Origin: Gracilibacillus salinarum
GTDB taxonomy: Bacteria > Bacillota > Bacilli > Bacillales > Amphibacillaceae
Assembly (NCBI RefSeq): GCF_022919575.1
Contig: NZ_CP095071.1
Location: forward strand, 3,978,001-4,042,000
DNA: 64,000 bases
Direction of reading: 5' to 3'
Shown here: positions 42,385 to 51,570 of the stretch, piece by piece
How positions within the stretch are numbered: the first letter of the stretch is position 1
How the letters are laid out: each line of letters opens with the position of its first letter
Made by a program: the position numbers and the translations under genes
Notes under the pieces: generated by a model
What the model saw: only the letters and a program-made list of their open reading frames with translations
Database searches by the model: none
Told to the model about the DNA's origin: nothing

Positions 42385-43239
42385 ATGAAACCATCGATTG
42401 CTTTAGGAGCAACTGTTGGGACAGGACAGGTTTATTGTTTTGGAATTATTGAACAGAGGGATAGAAGTTATTGCTTTCGGTCGATCCAAAGTAAATTGAA
42501 TGCACTAATGGTGGAACATGATCATTATCCAAAATTAACAGTTAAACAGGGGGATATATTTGATTATCAAACAATTATAAAAGTAGCTGATACTTTAGGG
42601 AAGAAAATTGTATTTGTTGATGAAATTTACGTATATGGACATCAGGTTGCAAAGGGAGATGAAAGTCATCCGCACCAGCCACATACTAAAAAAGATAAAA
42701 TTAGAGTGGAATTTGGGAAGTTGATATTCAGTTCCAAATGGAGAAGAGCGGAAGCATTAATTGTCCGATTGGCATATTATTATGGTCCCACATCACAAGA
42801 TTCTTATTTGCAGCCAACTCTAGAAGGAAGGGCAGCTAATAAGATTACGATTTTTATTGGAAATTTGAAAACACCTCGGGAATATGTCTATTTACCAGAT
42901 GCCACTAGAATGATTGTAGATATAGCTGTAGAAGATGATTCTTATGGAGAGAACTGGAATATACCAGGCTCTGAATTGATTTCTGGTAAGGAAATTATCA
43001 AAATTGCTCGTCAAATAACTGGAAGTCGAAAGCTCATCATTCCACTAACTAAAAATGCTATTCGTTTTATTGGCTTGTTCGATCTATTTATGAGAGAGAT
43101 TGTCGAAATTATGTACCTCACTAAAGAAGGGTTTATTTTGAGTGGCGAAAAATATGAAAAACGGATCGGCATCATTCCAAAAACATCATTTAAAAAAGGA
43201 CTCGAAGAAACATTAACGCGATTGATGCGTGTAAATTAA
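42385..43239 (+). pseudogene. Degraded NAD-dependent epimerase/dehydratase gene
   Basis: The 284-codon frame is open but damaged. The Rossmann motif GATVGTGQ is followed by 19 residues of odd sequence, while the +1 frame there reads ELLNRGIEVIAFGRSK, the expected helix and strand. So two compensating frameshifts have occurred. About 40 residues are missing between DYQTIIKVAD and TLGKKIVFVD. The C-terminal two thirds (VYGHQVAKGDESHP, TPREYVYLPDATRMIVDIAV, GSELISGKEI) are well preserved. ATTGATTAATCACTAA before it repeats the sequence inside the tetR gene, so tetR probably once regulated it. A stable enzyme is unlikely. Confidence 0.7.
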
Positions 43240-43561
43240 TTGCACTGAGCAATCATCAAAATGTATCATGTAAGAAGTTATCAAATAGGGAGAAAGACCC
43301 TCTGTGTGGACAATTCTATTCAGAGGGTCATCCCACAATATTGCAAAACCCTCGCACAATTAGAAACAATCTCCGTTTGCATTGCATAGAAATTGTGATG
43401 ACTAACATCAATTACAACATTTAATCCAAGTTAACTATGTGCAGTAATCGACTCGTACATAACTTGAAATCGATTACCGTTCTTAGCACTTGCTGTAGTC
43501 AACATTCAGAAAATTTCAAGATAACTCAAAAAGCATTTAGAATTGAGGTGTAGGCAATACA
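43240..43561. other. Non-coding stretch with a terminator-like stem
   Basis: GACCCTCTG/CAGAGGGTC (about 43297-43330) forms a stem without a T run. No gene is visible. Confidence 0.45.
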
Positions 43562-44011
43562 ATGAGCAACGTGCATTTTAAAAATATTGATGATACGAAT
43601 GAATGCAAAGTTAGAAATATTAAATTAAAGAGTGGACAAGAAACATTTATCGAAACGGTAGATGAATGTTTAGATGAAGCGAAAATCCATCGTGAATGGC
43701 ATCCAGTAGCTATATATGATGCTGATGAAATAATAGGATTTGCTATGTACGGTTCTTTTGGTCCTAATAAAGATACTTGGATTGATAGAATAATAATAGA
43801 TAAAAAATATCAAGGTATGGGTTACGGAAAAATTTCGATGAGGAAGCTTATTGATATCGTTTCAGAAGAATATGGAGTAAACGTTATATACTTAAGTATC
43901 ACTGAGGACAATAGAATTGCCTATAGCTTATATGAGAGTATAGGGTTCGAGTTCATGAATGAAAGGGATCCGAATAATGATGAACTTATGTTTAAGTACA
44001 CAGTTAGATGA
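43562..44011 (+). CDS. GNAT acetyltransferase, spermidine acetyltransferase-like
   Basis: A 149-residue N-acetyltransferase. VNVIYLSITEDNRIAYSLYE then SIGFEF is the C-terminal GNAT core, and IDKKYQGMGYGKISM holds the acetyl-CoA loop. The beginning and the AIYDADEIIGFAMYG strand resemble BltD/SpeG-type polyamine acetyltransferases of Bacillus. The start ATG has a weak GAGGTG eleven bases upstream. It stands alone between decayed genes. Confidence 0.87.
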   Translation: MSNVHFKNIDDTNECKVRNIKLKSGQETFIETVDECLDEAKIHREWHPVAIYDADEIIGFAMYGSFGPNKDTWIDRIIIDKKYQGMGYGKISMRKLIDIVSEEYGVNVIYLSITEDNRIAYSLYESIGFEFMNERDPNNDELMFKYTVR

Positions 44012-44184
44012 GTGATGGAGAGGTCTAGTTCTAAAAATTTCCAAATTCCCGTGAGATGTATTGCTTTTGATTAATGTGCCACCGAATATTAATCAAATCA
44101 ATACCACACGGATGCTGAAGACATACGGTAGAATAAGCCGCCCATCTCCTATGAAAATAAATTTAATAAAGTGAGGGATATTCT

Positions 44185-44691
44185 ATTAAAAAAATATTCT
44201 TTATTGTCATATTAATTTGTATTGTTTCCCTAAGTGCTTGTAAACAAAAGGATGATAATTCAGATGAAAATATAGGAACAGAAAACTTAAATAATCCAGA
44301 CGGCAGACTAACTTACGGAGAGAGTTACAAAGATAAAGATAAAATAGTAACGATGCATACAGCATATGCAGAGAGAACAGAGGGCAAAAAGGATGCCGAA
44401 AGTATGTTCACCATCTCTTCAATTGTTTCCATCGAAAATGTTGGAGAAATGTCTTTGATTACAGAAAACTTAAATTATCATTTAGTCCATGGTGAAGAAA
44501 GATATGAAGGTGAGTTTTTAGATAATCAAAACCCTTCAATTACAAAAATAGAACCCACGGAAAAAATAACTCTCAACATATCTTTCAAAGTTCCTTTTAT
44601 TCAAGACTCATACAAATTAATAGTTGGTAGTTCAAGTTCATCATCAGATGAGCCTTGGTATATAAATGATTTGGATAAGTATGAATACTAA
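44185..44691 (+). CDS. Lipoprotein, apparent ATT start
   Basis: A 168-residue lipoprotein: IKKIFFIVILICIVSLSAC is a typical signal with the lipid-modified cysteine at position 19, followed by a hydrophilic linker and a beta-sandwich-like domain (SSIVSIENVGEMSLITENLN, then PTEKITLNISFKVPF) of DUF4352 style. In this frame a TAA lies at 44167 and no ATG, GTG or TTG occurs before the signal, but GAGGG sits seven bases before an ATT at 44185. Either ATT is used as start or the original ATG was lost by one base change. The first internal ATG (44353) would remove the whole signal. Confidence 0.7.
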   Translation: MKKIFFIVILICIVSLSACKQKDDNSDENIGTENLNNPDGRLTYGESYKDKDKIVTMHTAYAERTEGKKDAESMFTISSIVSIENVGEMSLITENLNYHLVHGEERYEGEFLDNQNPSITKIEPTEKITLNISFKVPFIQDSYKLIVGSSSSSSDEPWYINDLDKYEY

Positions 44692-44899
44692 AGTAAATGT
44701 AATTATGTATACAAACTAGCGAAGGATAACCTCAATATTGCTACAGTGGTATTTGCTTTCATGATCAAATATTGAAAAAGCTGGATGCTGTCAAACCAGC
44801 TAAAGGATTATGAGTAATAGTAAATAATTTATGAGTCGATAAGCAACATGTGATTATGATAATGCAGACAGAAAGTGCTCACTTTCTGTCTGGGTAACT

Positions 44900-45670
44900 T
44901 TAATACAAGTAAGACTCTCCGTCATCTGGAACAAACACATTAGAAGTAATACCTTTTTCATTCATGAATCGCTTTAATTCATCCCTTGATAATGTCCAAT
45001 GGTTGACAGCCTCCATGTGAACAGCAATTATTTTAGCTTGTGGAGCTGCTTGGTTGACCTGATATACATCCTCTTTCCCCATAACTAAAGAACCGCCTTG
45101 ACTGAATTGATTATCGCCTGCATTAACAATTATAATTTCTGGTTTGTGTCTGTCTATTTCTTCCTCGACTCCATCATACCAGACCGTATCACCGGCGATA
45201 TATAAAGTTTTCTCTGATGAATGTTTGAAGACAACGCCGCACACATGTCCAGCTAGCTTTAGGATCTCGCCTCTTCCATGTTCACCTTTCGTTTTCGTTA
45301 ACTGAATACCTTCGAAGATTGTATCCTCTTGTAAAACCTCGACATTTCCAAAACCATCGTTTCGAATGGTGTTTGCGTCTTCTTCATTTTGGGTGAAAAG
45401 CTTGATTTCTTTTGGCAATATTTCTTTAGCAGCATCATCCCAATGGTCAGGGTGAAGATGTGTTACGATAACGGCATCTGCCTGGATAATATGATTAACA
45501 CCGACCGGCAGGCTAACTAAAGGAAATAATTGATCTCCTTGTGGCGCGCTTGAAGCTGGATTTGGCATAGGCGGATAAGCGCCTTTTTCCGCTAGCATTG
45601 GATCAATTAAAAACTTTTTCCCTGCGTATTCAACCATTAATGTTGCATTTCGAATTTGTTGTATCTTCAT
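44900..45670 (-). CDS. MBL-fold metal-dependent hydrolase, UlaG-like
   Basis: A 256-residue metallo-beta-lactamase fold hydrolase. The metal motif is THLHPDHWDD, with further ligands in GEHGRGE, YIAGDTVWY and AVHMEAVNHW. The N-terminal IRNATLMVEYAGKKFLIDPM is typical of UPF0173/UlaG-like enzymes. ATG 45670 follows AAAAGGAGT. It is divergent from an Lrp-type regulator 130 bases away that may control it. Confidence 0.9.
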   Translation of the reverse strand: MKIQQIRNATLMVEYAGKKFLIDPMLAEKGAYPPMPNPASSAPQGDQLFPLVSLPVGVNHIIQADAVIVTHLHPDHWDDAAKEILPKEIKLFTQNEEDANTIRNDGFGNVEVLQEDTIFEGIQLTKTKGEHGRGEILKLAGHVCGVVFKHSSEKTLYIAGDTVWYDGVEEEIDRHKPEIIIVNAGDNQFSQGGSLVMGKEDVYQVNQAAPQAKIIAVHMEAVNHWTLSRDELKRFMNEKGITSNVFVPDDGESYLY

Positions 45671-45800
45671 AACAATTAACTCCTTTTCGTTGAAAATTTC
45701 TCTACACAATGTATATTCTAAACTATGACCTATTCACAAATACATGGATGAAATAAAGTCTTTTACCGATTTGACTTTATTTATGAAAGGAGGGAAAGAA

Positions 45801-46214
45801 ATGTTAGACAGAACGGATTTTCTTATCATAGATGAATTATCCAAGAACAGCCGTATTACTATGAAGGAATTAGGTGAAAAAGTGCATTTGACTGGACCTG
45901 CTGCAACGGCAAGAGTAGAAAAATTAGAAGATAGTGGTATTATTGAAGGGTATAGTATTCAACTTAACCAAGTTAAAATGGGATATGATATCCATGCTTT
46001 TCTGACGATTATTACACAAACGATTAATCATCAGCCATATTTAGCGTTTCTAAGAACTCGTGAGCAATATGTAATCCATCACTATAAAATTAGTGGAGAC
46101 GGTTGTTATCTTCTTGAATGCAAGTTCACATCCAATGAACAAATGAGTCACTTCTTAGAAGATTTAAATGAGTATGCAAACTACAAATTATCCATAGTGA
46201 TTGATGAAAAATGA
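45801..46214 (+). CDS. Lrp/AsnC family regulator
   Basis: A 137-residue regulator with an N-terminal helix-turn-helix (DFLIIDELSKNSRITMKELG, then TGPAATARVEKLEDSGII) and a C-terminal ligand-binding RAM domain (IHAFLTIITQTINHQPYLAF). It resembles the LrpC group of Bacillus. ATG 45801 follows AAAGGAGGG; the frame is open upstream to 45744. It is divergent from the MBL hydrolase gene. Confidence 0.92.
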   Translation: MLDRTDFLIIDELSKNSRITMKELGEKVHLTGPAATARVEKLEDSGIIEGYSIQLNQVKMGYDIHAFLTIITQTINHQPYLAFLRTREQYVIHHYKISGDGCYLLECKFTSNEQMSHFLEDLNEYANYKLSIVIDEK

Positions 46215-46228
46215 AAAGGGTAGGGGTC

Positions 46229-46258
46229 AAGACGGTCAGCGATTGGATCGTCTTTTTT
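46229..46258 (+). terminator. Rho-independent terminator of the lrp gene
   Basis: AAGACG...CGTCTTTTTT, 15 bases after the stop codon. Confidence 0.8.
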
Positions 46259-46353
46259 AGTTTCAAGAATAAATTAATAAGAATAATATGGAATATTATG
46301 TTAAGATATTGAGTGAAACGCAGTATTAATAAACTAATAGGTGGAATCTATTT

Positions 46354-46665
46354 ATGACAAACGATAATCAAAAATCAAATATCGGCTTTACACTATTCAA
46401 ACCTACAGGCGTAAAACATGAATATTCAGTTGTTGATGTACACAATAAGCAAGTCACTGGAACGATATCATACAATGGGAAAGTGTATATGACTGTTCAT
46501 GTAGATCTGAAAACAAATACTGTGGACATTGATGGAAGTATTAAAGAGCTTGAAGATATTGCGATGGATAAAGCATCCTACATCGATCTGTTTAAGAGCC
46601 AGGCGGAATTTTTTGTGGAAAATAATATACGTGACCCAAAGAAGTATTACAAGCAATTTGAGTAA
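46354..46665 (+). CDS. Hypothetical protein
   Basis: A 103-residue soluble protein of beta then alpha character (SVVDVHNKQVTGTISYNGKV, then SYIDLFKSQAEFFVENNI). No family was recognised. The ATG follows TAGGTGG. It is probably monocistronic. Confidence 0.6.
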   Translation: MTNDNQKSNIGFTLFKPTGVKHEYSVVDVHNKQVTGTISYNGKVYMTVHVDLKTNTVDIDGSIKELEDIAMDKASYIDLFKSQAEFFVENNIRDPKKYYKQFE

Positions 46666-46772
46666 GCCATATTATGTATAGTGATTTGGAGAGGTGTTTT
46701 TGCAAAAAAGAAATAAGACATTGACGAAGCTGCTCCAATCTAGACACGTCATTGATGGAGCCCTACAGATAA

Positions 46773-47027
46773 TTGAATAGCGAAGAATCTGTTGAAAAAC
46801 TTGAGAAAATCTACTTATCTTCTGTTACGATAACGGATGACAAAGGCAGAAAAACAGGATTCGATTTTTTGAACAAATGGATGGAAAGAGAATTGATGAT
46901 CTTTAATAATGTCTTGGATGTAAGCGATTCATATGATCGGATTTTACTCATTATTGGTAGTGATCATCTCTGGATGCTGAGGAGATTATTTGAAGGGAAA
47001 TGGCTGGAGAGTTATCAACCCTTTTAA
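46773..47027 (+). pseudogene. C-terminal remnant of a DUF5694-like protein
   Basis: Eighty-four codons directly after an in-frame TAA. FLNKWMERELMIFNNVLDVS, SYDRILLIIGSDHLWMLRRL and FEGKWLESYQPF match the end of TraB-like DUF5694 proteins, whose full length is well over 200 residues. The N-terminal part is absent, and no ribosome binding site precedes the TTG. Confidence 0.6.
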
Positions 47028-47068
47028 ACATAGTAACCTGCAAGCCATTGAACAAACTGGAGGTAAAG

Positions 47069-47652
47069 ATGGACTACATATTAAAAAAGCTAGCCAATTT
47101 GATAAGCAGTCAAGATCGAAAAATGATAATTGGCATCTCAGGTCATGGTGCATCTGGACGGATCCATATATTATAGAATCAGCTGCTATGAGGAAATATG
47201 CTGTTATCAATTATGAATATAAGAATGAAAATCATCAATATAAAATGACAGCTTGTCATCCTGGTGCTCATCATATAACTGCTTTAGAAAGAGACATAAA
47301 AATGATCAGAGACGACTTGGATTTATACACTCTGGCAACACATTATGATCAGAGTCATTATATATCTGCTGAGAACGATGTAACTATTATAGAAGGAATG
47401 AGTGTGGCGTTTTCCAATCTGGATTTATTTGATGTAACAATTTACTTATACACGAATGGTGAAACGGAATTTACCAGAAGATCCACAAGAGATATTGCTG
47501 AAAGAGGCGCAGATATAACAGCACTAAAGCAATCTCACAAAGAACGCAGAATTCAATATGAAGTATTTATGCATCCTTATCATCAAAATTTCGATATAGT
47601 TGTGAAAAATTCGAATGAAAAGTATTGCATAGAAAAAGAAGAACTAATTTGA
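47069..47652 (+). pseudogene. Uridine kinase-like gene with deletion of the P-loop end
   Basis: From ATG 47069 (GGAGGT upstream) the frame reads MDYILKKLANLISSQDRKMI and IGISGHGASGR, the start of a uridine kinase P-loop, then meets TAG. The other frame resumes at TDPYIIESAAMRKYAVINYE and continues through YKMTACHPGAHHITALERDI and FTRRSTRDIAERGADI to HPYHQNFDIVVKNSNE at 47652. The Lys-Thr of the GxxxxGKT motif and about 25 residues after it are missing and the frame is broken. No active kinase can be made. Confidence 0.85.
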
Positions 47653-47685
47653 TGGCTGTATGAACGAAAAAGTAAGGATGGAACG

Positions 47686-48666
47686 ATGACAGAAAAACAA
47701 ATGCTAAGAAACTCAAAATTCACGCTTGCATTTCGGTTTATTCTGACATTAATAGCTGTGTTTTTTATTTATGCGTTTTATATGATGGTTACGAATATAG
47801 TATTTGATAAATCAGCGATTGGAAAAGAAAATATGTATTATTCCAGTCTTGCGCTTGAATGGACAGTACCCAATGTGCGAGGTGATTTTGAGATAAAGGA
47901 AGAAGACCTGTCAGCTTTCGGAACAAAAAGTTTGTCCTATAATGTATTGAAAAAGGTTGGGACAGAAGATCTTGTAATTGGTGAGGCGCAAATAACGAAA
48001 CGACTGTCCAGCAGTTATTCAACCATTACTTATAAATATCCAGGTCAAAAGAAATTAAGTGAATTTTCCTTTTCGCTACCTGAAGACCCACGTTCAGGAG
48101 GAAAGTTAAAGGCTAATACTTCACCAAATGTGTGGGGAACATTGGAGAAGCTGCCTGAAGGAACAGTGGGCGAGTTAGCTTTTTCCACTACAGATTTTAT
48201 GAAAGCTGAGCAGCTGATACAATCATTAGCTGATTATGATCTTCGCGTATTATGGATGCCTTTGTATACCGGGGAGTTCGTTAATTATGATCCCTATGGC
48301 TGGACTGGTGGAAGCAATTTAATGATGTTATCCGATGTAATTGGTTTAACAGGCGGTATGGATCATGATGAAAACTATCATCAGTCACTCTGGATTACCT
48401 GGTTAGATGAAGGTTCACTAGAGGATAGCAAGCAGCTGATGTTAAAGAACATGGGCGACCTTCTTGAAAAGCCTGAAAGTTATTATCAGGATTTCCTGCG
48501 TCTCGGCCATTTAGAGGAAAGATATCAATATCTTGAAGAAGAAGGTTTTTCTGTATATGGGGCTGTTGTAACAGGTCCTGCAAAAGAATTATTAACATTG
48601 CAGGAGGCTGACTTTGTTCAGGGTGAACAGCTAGGAGAAGTTGAGTTGTGGAATTGGGAGGAGTGA
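47686..48666 (+). CDS. Anti-sigma factor-like membrane protein
   Basis: A 326-residue protein with one membrane helix (about 15-36) and a large extracytoplasmic part. VRGDFEIKEEDLSAFGTKSL, FSTTDFMKAEQLIQSLADYD and LDLRVLWMPLYTG-like text resemble the sigma-factor regulator N and C domains of YhdL-type anti-sigma factors. No sigma factor gene adjoins it, and the short cytosolic N-terminus lacks an obvious sigma-binding domain, so it may be an orphan. GGAACG gives only a weak ribosome binding site. Confidence 0.65.
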   Translation: MTEKQMLRNSKFTLAFRFILTLIAVFFIYAFYMMVTNIVFDKSAIGKENMYYSSLALEWTVPNVRGDFEIKEEDLSAFGTKSLSYNVLKKVGTEDLVIGEAQITKRLSSSYSTITYKYPGQKKLSEFSFSLPEDPRSGGKLKANTSPNVWGTLEKLPEGTVGELAFSTTDFMKAEQLIQSLADYDLRVLWMPLYTGEFVNYDPYGWTGGSNLMMLSDVIGLTGGMDHDENYHQSLWITWLDEGSLEDSKQLMLKNMGDLLEKPESYYQDFLRLGHLEERYQYLEEEGFSVYGAVVTGPAKELLTLQEADFVQGEQLGEVELWNWEE

Positions 48667-48777
48667 GGACGTTACGAGGCGGTATCATAGGGTCTTTAAG
48701 ACTTATGCCACGGAAAAGGGATTTGAGCATTATCGTTCTCAATCAGAGGGTAAAAAATGACCCGAATTAGTGGAAGG

Positions 48778-48808
48778 AAAAGGAGCAAAAGATTTTGCTC
48801 CTTTTTGT
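48778..48808. terminator. Bidirectional terminator
   Basis: AAAAGGAGCAAAA/TTTTGCTCCTTTTT between converging genes. Confidence 0.92.
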
Positions 48809-48815
48809 GTGACAG

Positions 48816-48944
48816 TTATTTCTTTTTCAAGTGCCTAAGATAGCCCATGGATGAGGCAAATGCTGCTGTTCTTGCAGGGACGCCTTTTTTCATTAGGTTC
48901 TCTGTCGTTTCTTCAATTTTTTCGCCGACACCTTTGCTTTTCAA
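48816..48944 (-). CDS. Small hydrophilic protein (42 residues)
   Basis: Starts at TTG 48944, six bases after AAAGGAGGG. The product, KSKGVGEKIEETTENLMKKG then VPARTAAFASSMGYLRHLKKK, is basic and helical. The good ribosome binding site and the terminator behind it support a real gene; the family is not recognised. Confidence 0.65.
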   Translation of the reverse strand: MKSKGVGEKIEETTENLMKKGVPARTAAFASSMGYLRHLKKK

Positions 48945-49168
48945 AGTAAACCCTCCTTTCTTTCTTATTATGTGTGGCGGGAGATATATCAATACGACCA
49001 AAGCTTATCAGTACCGGATATCACAAAAAGAGGAAGTCAAAATGATTCTGAGCAGACGTTGCACTGTTCACGGTTTCAACAGACCGAACCTTGATGAGAG
49101 TAGTAGTGCTATAAAGAGCAGGGGAATAATAAAATATGTGAAGAATAACATGAACAAGTCATATTACC

Positions 49169-49197
49169 TTGACATAAATTTCTTTAAACGATACTAT
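49169..49197 (+). promoter_or_regulatory. Promoter of the TPP riboswitch transcript
   Basis: TTGACA (49169-49174), a 17-bp spacer and TACTAT (49192-49197), which places the start near 49204, about 13 bases before the aptamer. Confidence 0.88.
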
Positions 49198-49216
49198 TAA
49201 AAATAATTTAATATAT

Positions 49217-49300
49217 GCACTAGGGGTGTTATTTAACTGAGATGAGTATTACCTCAAACCCTTTGAACCTGAACTAGTTGAAACTAGCGTAGGAAAGTGT
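49217..49300 (+). ncRNA. TPP riboswitch aptamer
   Basis: The conserved THI-box pieces are in order: CACTAGGGGTG (P1/P2), ACTGAGATGAG, ACCTCAAACCCTTTGAACCT, GAACTAGTTGAAACTAGCGT (P4 region) and AGGAAAGTG closing P1. It binds thiamine pyrophosphate. A terminator at 49362 supplies the expression platform, so the downstream genes should be off when thiamine is ample. Confidence 0.95.
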
Positions 49301-49361
49301 AAACTCTAATACATACTTAAAGAGCGACTGTTCTTTATGCTTAATATGTAGTTATTTAGTT

Positions 49362-49401
49362 TTACGCAATTTTCCTATGGGAAGGTTGCGTATTTTTTTT
49401 A
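49362..49401 (+). terminator. Riboswitch terminator
   Basis: TACGCAATTTTCC/GGGAAGGTTGCGTA with a three-base loop and eight or more T residues, 38 bases before the SDR start. Confidence 0.9.
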
Positions 49402-49438
49402 TTTAAGTTTCATCAAAATTAAAAATACAGGAGTTGTT

Positions 49439-50194
49439 ATGATGAGTAGAAGCGTATTAGTAACAGGTAGCAGTAGAGGTTTAGGAGCAACCATTGTAAA
49501 GACGTTGGCACAACAAGGTTTTCAAGTGGTTATCAATTATTATCAAAGCAAAGATGCTGCTGAGAAGCTAGTTTCTGAGATTGGTGAAAAGAATGCGATT
49601 GCAATTCAAGCTGATGTAACAGATCGTAAAGAAGTAGATAAATTGATAAATAAAGCAACAGAATATTTTGGTCAAATAGATGTTGTAGTTAACAATGCAT
49701 TAGTAGATTTCAAATTCGATCCAAACAAACAGAAAACCTTTACAGAACTCACTTGGGAGGATTATCAAAAACACCTAGATGGTACGTTAAAAGCAGCATT
49801 TAATGTAGTTCAAAGCGTCATACCTCAATTCATTGAACGAAAAAATGGAAGTATTATCAATATCGGTACTAATCTATACCAAAATCCAGTTGTACCCTAC
49901 CACGAATATACAACAGCTAAAGCTGGATTAATAGGATTCACACGTAATATCGCTTCTGAATTAGGACTATATGGTATAAAAGCGAATGTCGTTTCAGGTG
50001 GATTATTAAAAACGACTGACGCCAGTGCTGCTACAACTCCAGAAGTATTCGATTTAATTGCTCAATCAACGCCATTGAAGAAGGTGACCACACCTCAAGA
50101 TGTAGCCAATATGGTTGCTTATTTATCTTCGGTAAATGCGGACGGTATTACAGGTCAGAATTTCACAGTTGATGGCGGTTTGACAATGAACTAA
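49439..50194 (+). CDS. Short-chain dehydrogenase/reductase under TPP riboswitch control
   Basis: A 251-residue classical SDR with cofactor motif TGSSRGLG, NNAL in place of NNAG, catalytic YTTAKAG (written HEYTTAKAGLIGF) and the terminal GQNFTVDGGL. It is FabG-like; the substrate is unknown. ACAGGAG precedes tandem ATGs. It is the first gene behind the TPP riboswitch and is followed by the flavin monooxygenase after 68 bases with no terminator, so both should respond to thiamine. Confidence 0.92.
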   Translation: MMSRSVLVTGSSRGLGATIVKTLAQQGFQVVINYYQSKDAAEKLVSEIGEKNAIAIQADVTDRKEVDKLINKATEYFGQIDVVVNNALVDFKFDPNKQKTFTELTWEDYQKHLDGTLKAAFNVVQSVIPQFIERKNGSIINIGTNLYQNPVVPYHEYTTAKAGLIGFTRNIASELGLYGIKANVVSGGLLKTTDASAATTPEVFDLIAQSTPLKKVTTPQDVANMVAYLSSVNADGITGQNFTVDGGLTMN

Positions 50195-50262
50195 TTGCTT
50201 AATCTTTAAAATAAGGAGTATGCAAGTCAATTAATAATGCTCTATTTGGAGGTGTGAAAAAA

Positions 50263-51570
50263 ATGACAAAGACAAAAGGAAAGCAGCTACACTTAGGAGT
50301 TTTGCTGTATGGTTGTGGACACCACCAAGCAGCTTGGTTAATGCCAGATTCAAGCGTTGAACGGATTGGCGACATTTCTTATTACCAATCTTTATCACAA
50401 ATAGCGGAAAAGGGGTATTTTGACGCAGTATTCTTTGCTGATAATCAGTCATTTAAAGCGAAAGATTCTAGTGATATGCCAGCATTTTGGTTTGATCCAG
50501 TAGTCAATTTAACTGCTATTTCTCAAGTGACAAATCATGTGGGATTAGTCACAACAATTTCAAGTACTTTTTCTAATCCTTTTACAGCTTCACGACAACT
50601 ATTAAGTTTAGACCATATTACAAAAGGACGTGTTGGTTGGAATCTCGTAACGTCAATGACTGATTTAGAGGCATTAAATCATAGTATGGAAGAACTACCT
50701 TCTCATGACAAACGCTATGAAAAGGCAGATGAATTCGCTGCTTTAATGAATAAGTTATTTCTTTCATGGGACAGTAAGGAGTTTCTACATCATCGAGAAG
50801 AAAGAAAATTGATAAATCCTTCAAACATTCAGCCTTTTCATCACGAGGGTACTTATTTCACAGTGAATGGACCATCCACTACGCCAAAAAGTCCGCAAGG
50901 CAAACCAGTATCCATGCAGGCAGGGGCATCGAAACAAGGCGTTGCATTAGCTGCAAAATATGCCGATGCAGTCTATTCCGTATCGTGGAACTTAAACCAA
51001 GCCAAAAAATTTCGTGAAAGATTAGATGAACAAGTTAAACATAGCGAAGACAGCGATAGACATATCAAAGTATTTCCAGGCTTAGTAACCTATGTAGGCC
51101 GTACTCATGAAGAAGCGCTAGCCAAAAAAGCAGCATTAGATGAGCAATTACCTCTTGAAACAGCCTTAAAACAGTTGAGTTTCTTTATTCAACAAGACTG
51201 TTCTAATTGGGAAATTGATAAAGAAGTACCTCCATTACCCCCAGTAGAAGAATTTACTGGCCCAGTTGGACGTTACGAAACGATACTAGAAATTATTAAT
51301 GATAAACAACCTACAGTAAGAGAATTATTAGGATATCTAAATGCAGGTGGTGGACATCACACGCTGATAGGCACACCCGACGAAATTGTGGATCAGATGG
51401 AAGTCTGGTTTGAAGCAGGTGTGGCTGATGGATTTAATCTTATGCCTCCTACATTACCTGGTAGTTTAGAGGACTTTGTTGAACTTATCGTTCCTGAAAT
51501 GCAAAAAAGAGGTATTTTCAGAGAAAAATATGAAGGTCATACCTTTCGTGAACATTTAGGGTTGGCATAA
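50263..51570 (+). CDS. NtaA/SnaA/DszA-type FMN-dependent monooxygenase
   Basis: A 435-residue luciferase-like monooxygenase of the NtaA/SnaA/DszA group, which oxidises its substrate with FMNH2 from a separate reductase. Typical text: GVLLYGCGHHQAAWLMPDS, FFADNQSF, TTISSTFSNPFTASRQLLSL, GRVGWNLVTS and, near the end, GTPDEIVDQME and DGFNLMPPTLPG. ATG 50263 follows GGAGGTG. Known relatives attack nitrilotriacetate, EDTA or dibenzothiophene sulfone. The riboswitch suggests a substrate related to thiamine, its thiazole or its breakdown products. Confidence 0.92.
   Translation: MTKTKGKQLHLGVLLYGCGHHQAAWLMPDSSVERIGDISYYQSLSQIAEKGYFDAVFFADNQSFKAKDSSDMPAFWFDPVVNLTAISQVTNHVGLVTTISSTFSNPFTASRQLLSLDHITKGRVGWNLVTSMTDLEALNHSMEELPSHDKRYEKADEFAALMNKLFLSWDSKEFLHHREERKLINPSNIQPFHHEGTYFTVNGPSTTPKSPQGKPVSMQAGASKQGVALAAKYADAVYSVSWNLNQAKKFRERLDEQVKHSEDSDRHIKVFPGLVTYVGRTHEEALAKKAALDEQLPLETALKQLSFFIQQDCSNWEIDKEVPPLPPVEEFTGPVGRYETILEIINDKQPTVRELLGYLNAGGGHHTLIGTPDEIVDQMEVWFEAGVADGFNLMPPTLPGSLEDFVELIVPEMQKRGIFREKYEGHTFREHLGLA

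Noticed and set aside
48847..49200. 117-codon plus-strand frame as a gene
   Set aside because: It is antisense to the 42-residue gene and overlaps the riboswitch promoter.
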